The notes under the pieces are model-generated. The model was not told the DNA's origin. It searched no databases and saw only the letters and a program-made list of their open reading frames with translations. A stretch of 32,029 nt of DNA, taken from IMG/VR virus record IMGVR_UViG_3300027142_000028, positions 1-32,029 of that record; one strand, 5' to 3'. Shown here piece after piece: positions 23,503 to 30,565 of the stretch (positions within the stretch are counted from its first letter, which is position 1; each line of letters opens with the position of its first letter). A program made the translations under genes and the position numbers. The DNA is from a virus.

Positions 23503-26454
23503 ATGAACCTAGTTTTCATTATCAAAAACCGTGACGAAACACCTTTTATGGTTGTTAGAACCACACCTAACGGTTCAACTTTTGAACCGATGTCTGACTC
23601 CGCTAAAGATATTGCAAAAATGTTGCGTCAAGAATACAGCAAAACACCAATCACTAAACCTGAACTAGTTCAGACAATGGACGCATCAAAAATTATTGAA
23701 GGTCCAAGCCCTTCAGGAACAGCAACACAGAAAAAAGTTGCGAACATTTCTATTGTGGGAAAAGAATTGCAAACACTTCCAGTTTTATCCATATCCGAAG
23801 TATTGCTGTCAGAGTTCTCTAATGAGGAGTTTAAAAATGTTCTTACTTTCAAAGCATCTTCTTTCATATCGGATCAAACTCGTTCATCAGCACATTTTGA
23901 AATCAAAGGTGTTCGCGCTATTTGGGATCCAAGTCTTTCTATACCCGGAACTAATCGTCGTGGCGGCTTTCGTTGCCCTGTAGGAACAAGATACGGTGGA
24001 CAAATCACAGATCGCTTCGGTCGTTCGTGCGGCTGGGGAGTAGCACGACGAATCGCTAATCAAATCGCAGATATTGGTGAACGCTTAGAGCAACGAGACG
24101 ATGACAAACGAAAGCGTCGCCTTGACCGTCGTAATGCTCGAATGATTAGACGACTTGGCGGTGTTGCAGAAACGGGTCGTGTTGAAGGTGGTTTGAGGGG
24201 TATCGCCAACCGCTTAGATGGCGGAGAGGCAATACAAAGAACAGGACGTCGCGGTGGGTTTAGAGAAATTGGTCAAACAATATTAAATGATATACGACCT
24301 GGAAGTATCGCCGATAGAGCGCGTAACAGAATCAACGAAGAGTTAGACCGGCGTAATGGCGAAGCACCCGAAGTTGATGCACCGTCTGCACGAGTACCAC
24401 GCAACAGGCGACGAGATGTAATCCCTGAAACAGCGCCGACACCCGCACCTAGACCCGCACGACGACCAGCACCGGCGGGACAACGCCCACAACCTCGCCC
24501 ACGAGTTGCACCACAAGCAGAGAATGTTGATGTACTCACAGCACGAGACGCATCAGACGCAGGAGAAACAGAAGACTTCAAACCTTACGTATTACGAAAA
24601 TACAACGAGTACGCAAAACGTGTCCGTGAAATTCGTGCAGGTGGCGGTAACGCAGGAATGTTGACTCGCCGTGAATGGTATGCGATTAATAAAGAAAATC
24701 TTCGTGACGCTTGGAAAGATGCTCACGGTCGTAGCGCACCACAAGATTTTGAACCACCAACACCGCAGGCTCGTCGTCCACGAAACAATCGAGGTCGTCG
24801 CAGACAAGCAACAGCAGAAAGTGCGGGGCGTTCTGCTTCTCGCAAACCCACATCTGATGATGTCCCCGAACCAGCGCCAGGGCGTCCTGTGAGACCTGCT
24901 CGTCGTCCGCGACGCCAACCAGTTGCAGGAGACACACCTACTGGTGCTGGTGGTGGCATGGGTGGTGCTGGTGGTCCTGATGTAAACAACGAAGGTAATC
25001 CTAAGAATCGCTCCAAGAGGGAATCTGGGGTACTTAATGTTGGGGAGATTTTGGGTCGTGAGTTTAATCTTGATTTGCCTTATGAGCAAAAATTTGACGC
25101 CAATCCTCCAAACATTCCACCACAGGGAGTGAACAGAAGGGGACAAATAGTTTGGAACCCTGATGTTATTAGGGCTTTCAATCAAGCAGAACTCAAGATT
25201 GATCAATCAAATCTCAAAGATACGCATATGGCGATTTATTTGCAGAATAATGTTTATATTGTTCGTAAAATAGATGCAAAAAATATAGAAGATGCTTGGC
25301 GTAACAATAGCCAGAGAGGAAATGCGCTCGGTTATCGAGACATAAATGCAACTTCTTTTCCAGAGCCAAATGTAGGCAAGACACCGAAGACACCACCTGC
25401 ACCACAGGGACAGCGAAAACCTAGTTTAGATGAAGAAGCCGCCAAAAGAGTTAACGGGCGAGTTAGTGGTCGTTTAAAGAAAAGTAAAGCGTCAAGGTTT
25501 AACAAAAATCATGGCCATATTGAGATAGATGGAATTCTTGTCCCTGAAGGAATTAAAAAAGGGAACAAAGGCATCGCAACAAAAGATGATGCTATTCAGT
25601 TCGTAAGGGACGGCGGCGATCTTGATGATGTGCCAGATGTTTTTGTGAAAGACGCAATTCTTGGAAATGCGTCTTATCCGGACGATCCTGCAGGAGGAAT
25701 ACCGAAACGATTCAAATTAAAAAAAGACCCTGGCAATGGTATTAATAACCGCGGTGCACGAAACAGAGAAAACAAAACATATCTAGTAACCGACAATGTT
25801 TCAGGCAAGAAATATATTTTGAAGAGCCCATCATATGTACAAAATGAGTTCGTTGGTGAACAATATGCCGCAATTATTGGTCAGGCTCTTGGACGCCCAA
25901 TGTCTAGAGTTAGATTGGCTGGCGATATAACAAATTCGCAAAATGTTCGTGGTAGTACGAAAAGAAACGCACCTATTCTGGTGGAGCACTATGGAGATGT
26001 GGTAGAAGGAGCCGTAGTTTCTGGCATGCGACCGCCAGCACAGAAGAATGAAGTTTCTCAAGGTTACGTGCGAGTTCTTGATCAAATTATTGGAAACCCT
26101 GACAGACATGGAAAAAATTACCTTTGGGCTGGCGATGAACAAATTCCGATTGATCATGGAATAATTAACAACGGCTTAGGGGAACCAGCAATTCTGACAG
26201 CAGATCAAGCAAAGAGAATTCTGAGGGGAAGCGGGCTTAGACAAGAAGCCCTAACAGAAATGAGACAAAAAATATCCGAGTTGACAGAACAGCAAATTGA
26301 CAGAATCGCCGATCAACTGGCGCAGTCGTTCGCCGTACTAGAGGGGGCAACCCCTGCGGATAGGGTTAAAATATATAACACAGTGGTTGCTGTGAGGCGA
26401 AATCTGAAAGCCCTCAGACGGGCTGCTGAAGATATTGCCGCAGGAAGACCATAG
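23503..26454 (+). CDS. Large modular protein B: N-terminal extension, conserved module, kinase-like C-terminal domain
   Basis: 983 residues, with GGAAAG before ATG 23503. Residues 1-112 are an extra N-terminal part resembling the small neighbouring genes. The shared module spans about 113-245, with Cys158-Cys176. A long Arg/Pro/Ala-rich linker follows (245-500), interrupted by a helical piece (FKPYVLRKYNEYAKRVREI). Residues 677-722 repeat the GNKG ... GGDLDDVPDVFVKDAI segment of protein A. The kinase-like domain has Lys774 in KKYILKS, a helix with NEFVGEQYAAIIGQALG, catalytic loop DQIIGNPDRHGKNYLW (Asp867, Asn872) and Asp884 in PIDHG. The last 150 residues are helical. All expected catalytic positions are present, so activity is plausible. 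HipA-like and PI3/4K-like folds are both possible. Confidence 0.8.
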   Translation: MNLVFIIKNRDETPFMVVRTTPNGSTFEPMSDSAKDIAKMLRQEYSKTPITKPELVQTMDASKIIEGPSPSGTATQKKVANISIVGKELQTLPVLSISEVLLSEFSNEEFKNVLTFKASSFISDQTRSSAHFEIKGVRAIWDPSLSIPGTNRRGGFRCPVGTRYGGQITDRFGRSCGWGVARRIANQIADIGERLEQRDDDKRKRRLDRRNARMIRRLGGVAETGRVEGGLRGIANRLDGGEAIQRTGRRGGFREIGQTILNDIRPGSIADRARNRINEELDRRNGEAPEVDAPSARVPRNRRRDVIPETAPTPAPRPARRPAPAGQRPQPRPRVAPQAENVDVLTARDASDAGETEDFKPYVLRKYNEYAKRVREIRAGGGNAGMLTRREWYAINKENLRDAWKDAHGRSAPQDFEPPTPQARRPRNNRGRRRQATAESAGRSASRKPTSDDVPEPAPGRPVRPARRPRRQPVAGDTPTGAGGGMGGAGGPDVNNEGNPKNRSKRESGVLNVGEILGREFNLDLPYEQKFDANPPNIPPQGVNRRGQIVWNPDVIRAFNQAELKIDQSNLKDTHMAIYLQNNVYIVRKIDAKNIEDAWRNNSQRGNALGYRDINATSFPEPNVGKTPKTPPAPQGQRKPSLDEEAAKRVNGRVSGRLKKSKASRFNKNHGHIEIDGILVPEGIKKGNKGIATKDDAIQFVRDGGDLDDVPDVFVKDAILGNASYPDDPAGGIPKRFKLKKDPGNGINNRGARNRENKTYLVTDNVSGKKYILKSPSYVQNEFVGEQYAAIIGQALGRPMSRVRLAGDITNSQNVRGSTKRNAPILVEHYGDVVEGAVVSGMRPPAQKNEVSQGYVRVLDQIIGNPDRHGKNYLWAGDEQIPIDHGIINNGLGEPAILTADQAKRILRGSGLRQEALTEMRQKISELTEQQIDRIADQLAQSFAVLEGATPADRVKIYNTVVAVRRNLKALRRAAEDIAAGRP
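23839..24237 (+). repeat. Shared N-terminal module, copy B (internal)
   Basis: Second copy of the module, here preceded by 112 residues. The residue aligned with the start Met of copies A and C is Glu (GAG), so the ancestral start codon seems to be lost. Confidence 0.85.
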
Positions 26455-26462
26455 GAGCACAA

Positions 26463-26783
26463 ATGATTGAAGACGGATATTTTGTACAGTTCTTTGAAGA
26501 TGATGAGGCAAAGAAACAAGAGCCACGCAACATCATTGTAATCAAGAACGGAAAAGTTTCTTTTTATATAAATCCAAAAGAAAACGAAGTAGATAAAAAA
26601 TGGCTTTCAAACCTTAAAGAAAAATTGTCAAAACTTGAAAACAATAAAAAACAATACGAGTTTGAAGCATCGCTACTTGAAAACTTTTGGGAATGGAACG
26701 GTTATACCCCGAGCCCGTCGGATTTTATAGAACCAGACGAGTATGACGGCAAATACGATTCTCTTATGAAAAAGTGGGGATAG
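26463..26783 (+). CDS. Small protein directly upstream of modular protein C
   Basis: 106 residues. TAGGAG, which includes the stop codon of protein B, is the ribosome site 5 bases before ATG 26463. Its own stop touches the start of protein C with no gap. The first half has strand-like stretches (GYFVQFFEDDEA, RNIIVIKNGKVSFYI), the middle is Lys-rich and helical (KKWLSNLKEKLSKLENNKKQ), and the end is acidic. Its length and place in front of a module-bearing gene match the 112-residue extension on protein B. Function unknown; a partner of protein C is the simplest guess. Confidence 0.68.
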   Translation: MIEDGYFVQFFEDDEAKKQEPRNIIVIKNGKVSFYINPKENEVDKKWLSNLKEKLSKLENNKKQYEFEASLLENFWEWNGYTPSPSDFIEPDEYDGKYDSLMKKWG

Positions 26784-27188
26784 ATGCTTCAGAATATTGT
26801 TGACTTCAAAGCGAAATCTTTCTTGAGTGAAAGAAACACGTCAACAATGGCTTATGAAGTGAAGGCTGTTCGTGCTCTTTGGGATCCAAGTTTGTCTATT
26901 CCTGGCACTAATCGTAGAGGCGGGTGGCGATGCCCAACAGGGACACGTTACGGCGGACAAATCACTGACCGTTTTGGCAGATCTTGTGGTTGGGGTGTCG
27001 CGCGACGTATCGCAAACCAAATTTCTGATATTGGTTCACGGTTAGAGAATGTTGATGATGCCCGTAGAGGTCGCCGTATTGCTCGTCGTGAACGCAGAAT
27101 TCTTGCTCGTTTAAATCCTCAAGACGCACGCTCTGGTCGTCTAGAGCGTGGGTTGCGTGGTGTTGCGGAAAGATTAGAGGGTGGGGAA
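26784..27188 (+). repeat. Shared N-terminal module, copy C
   Basis: Third copy of the module. CPTGTRYGGQITDRFGRSC differs from copies A and B at one residue (Thr for Val), while codons differ widely. Confidence 0.85.
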
Positions 27189-30100
27189 GCACCAACTCCT
27201 CGTGGAGGACGACGTAGGGCAGTGACTGCGAGAACGCCATCGGTTGACGCACCTGAAACTCCAAGAGAATTAACGCCTGCTCCTCGTGCTCCACGCAGAA
27301 GGCGTGCACCAAACCTACGAGAATCTGAGCAGCGAAGAATGGATCGCGAAATTGAACAACCCGGCGCACCACGAACAGGTGAAGCACCTGCTCGTCGTCG
27401 CCGTCGTGCCGTAGTTGAAGCAACACAGAAACCAAAAGCACCAGTCAGAAAACCTGAAACAGTTGTTGAACCTAAAGTTGTTAAACCTCGTCGTCCGAAA
27501 CCAAAAGTTGATGTACGAGAACCAGACCCCGCTCTTGAACGATTACTTGACGAAGAAGAAGAAGTATCACGTCGAGTACGACGGGGAGAAAATGTTGACA
27601 TTGGAGATGCGCCGAAAGATTTTGCGTTGGCTGGCAACGGGCGTTGGAGAAAAGGTGATTGGTACATTGCGGTAGACCAAAACGAAGATCAAGTTCTAGG
27701 GCTCACTGCATCAAATGGTCAAGGCAGAATTGTGCAGGCTCGTAATTTTAACGAATTAGTTAGGAAGATGGACATTGCGGATCGCCGTCCAAAACCAACA
27801 GTTGATGTACAAGAACCAGCCCCCGTTCGCAGAAATGCACCCGAAATACGAAGAGAACTTCAAGATTTAATGAATGCGGAAGATTTTGACGAGGTTGGAA
27901 AAATATTAAAGATAAAAGGAAATGACTTTCCTATACAGGGTTACGAAAATCTTCGAAATGAATGGGATGAAGGAGAAGTCGCAATTCAAGATGTTGAGGA
28001 AAATATTCAACAAGATCTTTTGAATGAAGTTTTTGGCGAGAATTTTCCTGATAAAGGTATGCAACGGAGGCGCCAAAAAAATGGACAACTTATCAGTGGG
28101 TTGGAAAACGAAATAGAAACACAACTCCAAGCCCTTTATGACTTAGAAAACGCACCTGGCAACATTGACATTAACGAAAAAAAGCGTTTAGCAGGACGAC
28201 TTATCTACAATATTCAAGAAAGACGAAAACTTCAGCGCGAAAACATTGTTCTTGCAAACAACATCAATGATTTAGACAATCTATCAACACCATCGTCGGT
28301 TCGAAGAATGGACGACACTATTGATAGTGGTGAACAATCCGAAAGCCCTAAACCAAGTACACCCAAAAAACCAAAAGGTGCTGGACGAAAAGTTGACCTG
28401 AATCAAATGCTTGACGAAAGATTTTTGGGACGCTATATCCGCGAAGTCGTTATTCCTAATGACCGAATAATGATTATCAACGACCCTGCCAACTTCCCAA
28501 ATGGTGCCGCCGAGAGGAAAATTAAACGGGCTGAAGCGATTCAAAAAATTAATAGAGCCAATAGTGTTCTAAATAAAATTGAAAAAGCAATTGCTCGCGG
28601 TGAACTTTCCAACAATGATTTTATTGAACGAGATGGTGAACAAATCAATATTGCCCGAGTCAAAAAATCCCTTGCAGATTACAAGGGCGCGTGGCGTGAA
28701 GTTTTTGACGGCAATGTTTTTGATACCCCTGCCGTACCCAAAGCGCCTGCTCGCCCAAAAATCCCTGTACAACCACCCGCACCTGCTGCGCCTGCAATTG
28801 ATCCGATAGACGCACCGTTTATCGCACCAGACAAAAAAGATATTAGGAAGGCTCCCGAGGCTCTAAAGCATCAGCCACCAAAAGTAGAACCAGCAAAATT
28901 TAAAGCCGAACAAGAACAAATAATTGAAGAAGCGCTGCTTGAAATCAGAGATGCGGCAAGTTTGAATAAATTCAGTTTATTGGTGGATCAAGCGATTTTC
29001 AACGAAAACGAAGGTCGCCAAGGAGCGTTGAGGAATTTTCAAAAAGAATTAACAAAGGTAGCAGAGATTCTAAAAAGAGATCCTGGCGCCAATATTGATG
29101 CCTTAATTGCTGAACAAAAACGTCAATATATGGCAAATTTTCAGATGCGAGGAGGCGTCGCTAACGCTAGGACGAAACTAAACGAATTAGAAACACAACT
29201 TCGTGACAAGTTCATAAAATTAAGAACACCACCAGGTAATGGTGCGGAAGAGAAGGAACGAAGCCGTGTTTCACTTATGGAAGACATTGCTAACATCAAA
29301 AAGTCAATTGGTTCCTACGAAGGTCATCTTCAGTTGGTTGATGCTTTGGAGCCAGAAATACGCAAAGCATCTGAAAGAATAAAGCAAGGATTCGTTTTTA
29401 ATCCAGATGCAACAAATATTCCAAAACCCACCCCTGCGGATGTAAAGAAAAAAATCAAGGATCAAATATCCGCAGCGATTGATCGTCGTCAAGGAAAACT
29501 TGCAAAATATTTGGAAGAACGTTACCCCAACGGGGGCGCACAGTTTCAAGATATGACCCCCGAAAAATGGAGAACGCTCAGCCCAATTCAAAGAAATGAA
29601 TACATAAAAGAGGCTTATAGTCACCCCTTGATCAAAGGCAAAAACGGAAAACTTTACAATGCCGTTGCGTCCGTCAATGGGGGTTCTGTTGAGGTTGTAT
29701 TTAATGAAATCAATGCTCAAGGACAAATTATTAGGGCACGAATTGGAACATCTAGTAGAAGCATTCGCTTTGTTGGAGGAGAAGTTTACCAAGCCTCAAT
29801 GTTTATCAGTAGTAAATTAGACAGAGGTGCTGATATTCAAACTATTTACAATCAACATGCTTTTCTTTATTTAAGTAAAATAGGTATTACCAAAGCCAAA
29901 GTAAACGCAGCCGATGATGGGCAGTATGTTTGGGCTCGTGTTGGGTTCAAACGGGGATCAGGTTTGGGTAGGGGAGACCTTAGAGCACTTGAAGCGCCTC
30001 TAAAGTTTTACGAAGACTTTGGTCCCGGTGGGCTTATTTCCAACGACGCCGAGTACGCAAGGATTAAGTCAATTCTTACACAGGCAGCAGGCGGAGCAAA

Positions 30101-30305
30101 ATTTTCCCACCAAGACATTATTTTTGCGCTAGATGATCCTACTGGTGATAAACCACGAATGGAATATGTGAAACAATGGTTTAAGCCGAATCTTGGATTT
30201 CCAGGTGGAACATTAAAATTTGTCGACCAGAAAGTTGGTGGAACCCCTCCGAGGCGACCTCGCCGCGCAAGGGCGCCTCGAGTACCAGCAAACGGAGGAG
30301 TATAA
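26784..30305 (+). CDS. Large modular protein C: conserved N-terminal module, long coiled linker, possible acetyltransferase-like end
   Basis: 1173 residues, the longest gene here. Residues 1-135 are the shared module with Cys50-Cys68 at the same positions as in protein A. An Arg/Pro-rich linker with LRESEQRRMDRE and PGAPRTGEAPARRRRR follows. About 270-330 form a small beta unit (NGRWRKGDWYIAVDQNEDQV). Long charged helices dominate 350-930. Residues of about 955-1080 look like a folded enzyme (VNGGSVEVVFNEINAQG, IQTIYNQHAFLYLSKIGITK, DDGQYVWARVGFKRG), which recalls GNAT-like domains with a YVWAR-GF end found in actinobacterial multidomain toxins; I am not sure. No kinase motif is present. The tail is basic. 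The minus-strand frames opposite the Arg-rich part are shadows. Confidence 0.78.
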   Translation: MLQNIVDFKAKSFLSERNTSTMAYEVKAVRALWDPSLSIPGTNRRGGWRCPTGTRYGGQITDRFGRSCGWGVARRIANQISDIGSRLENVDDARRGRRIARRERRILARLNPQDARSGRLERGLRGVAERLEGGEAPTPRGGRRRAVTARTPSVDAPETPRELTPAPRAPRRRRAPNLRESEQRRMDREIEQPGAPRTGEAPARRRRRAVVEATQKPKAPVRKPETVVEPKVVKPRRPKPKVDVREPDPALERLLDEEEEVSRRVRRGENVDIGDAPKDFALAGNGRWRKGDWYIAVDQNEDQVLGLTASNGQGRIVQARNFNELVRKMDIADRRPKPTVDVQEPAPVRRNAPEIRRELQDLMNAEDFDEVGKILKIKGNDFPIQGYENLRNEWDEGEVAIQDVEENIQQDLLNEVFGENFPDKGMQRRRQKNGQLISGLENEIETQLQALYDLENAPGNIDINEKKRLAGRLIYNIQERRKLQRENIVLANNINDLDNLSTPSSVRRMDDTIDSGEQSESPKPSTPKKPKGAGRKVDLNQMLDERFLGRYIREVVIPNDRIMIINDPANFPNGAAERKIKRAEAIQKINRANSVLNKIEKAIARGELSNNDFIERDGEQINIARVKKSLADYKGAWREVFDGNVFDTPAVPKAPARPKIPVQPPAPAAPAIDPIDAPFIAPDKKDIRKAPEALKHQPPKVEPAKFKAEQEQIIEEALLEIRDAASLNKFSLLVDQAIFNENEGRQGALRNFQKELTKVAEILKRDPGANIDALIAEQKRQYMANFQMRGGVANARTKLNELETQLRDKFIKLRTPPGNGAEEKERSRVSLMEDIANIKKSIGSYEGHLQLVDALEPEIRKASERIKQGFVFNPDATNIPKPTPADVKKKIKDQISAAIDRRQGKLAKYLEERYPNGGAQFQDMTPEKWRTLSPIQRNEYIKEAYSHPLIKGKNGKLYNAVASVNGGSVEVVFNEINAQGQIIRARIGTSSRSIRFVGGEVYQASMFISSKLDRGADIQTIYNQHAFLYLSKIGITKAKVNAADDGQYVWARVGFKRGSGLGRGDLRALEAPLKFYEDFGPGGLISNDAEYARIKSILTQAAGGAKFSHQDIIFALDDPTGDKPRMEYVKQWFKPNLGFPGGTLKFVDQKVGGTPPRRPRRARAPRVPANGGV

Positions 30306-30307
30306 AA

Positions 30308-30565
30308 ATGAAACTTACACAAGAACAAAAAGAATCCATCAAAAACGAACTATTTACAACAGTAAAGAACGCCGACACACGTTCAAAAATTATTGCCACC
30401 GCTTATGGTTATGCAAACGATAACGGTAAGGACGGAGATCTTGAATCAATGGTTTCCTACCTGATGGACAATAAAGACAAGATTGATGAACTATTTAACG
30501 AGTACGCAATGTCTATGCCATATACCCTAGAGGTTGAGCAACCATCAAAAAAAGATAAAAAATAA
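30308..30565 (+). CDS. Small helical protein downstream of modular protein C
   Basis: 85 residues with GGAGGAG 7 bases before ATG 30308, one of the strongest ribosome sites in the window, so it may be made in excess over its neighbours. The whole sequence looks alpha-helical (LTQEQKESIKNELFTTVKNA, RSKIIATAYGYANDNGKDGD, LESMVSYLMDNKDKIDELFNEY) with a short Lys tail. It does not resemble the other two small genes. Its stop overlaps the next start (TAATG). A virion chaperone or partner of protein C is possible; nothing identifies it. Confidence 0.72.
   Translation: MKLTQEQKESIKNELFTTVKNADTRSKIIATAYGYANDNGKDGDLESMVSYLMDNKDKIDELFNEYAMSMPYTLEVEQPSKKDKK

Noticed and set aside
23451-23507. An 18-codon frame overlapping the start of protein B
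   Set aside because: No ribosome site and no recognisable peptide; it could be a leader peptide but nothing supports it.
24592-25206. Minus-strand frame of 204 codons inside protein B
   Set aside because: Antisense to the Pro/Arg-rich linker, with Ser/Thr/Trp bias typical of a shadow; the plus frame is a single long gene with homologues on both sides.
27119-27667. Minus-strand frame of 182 codons inside protein C
   Set aside because: Again an antisense shadow of Arg codons; no ribosome site and no sensible protein pattern.
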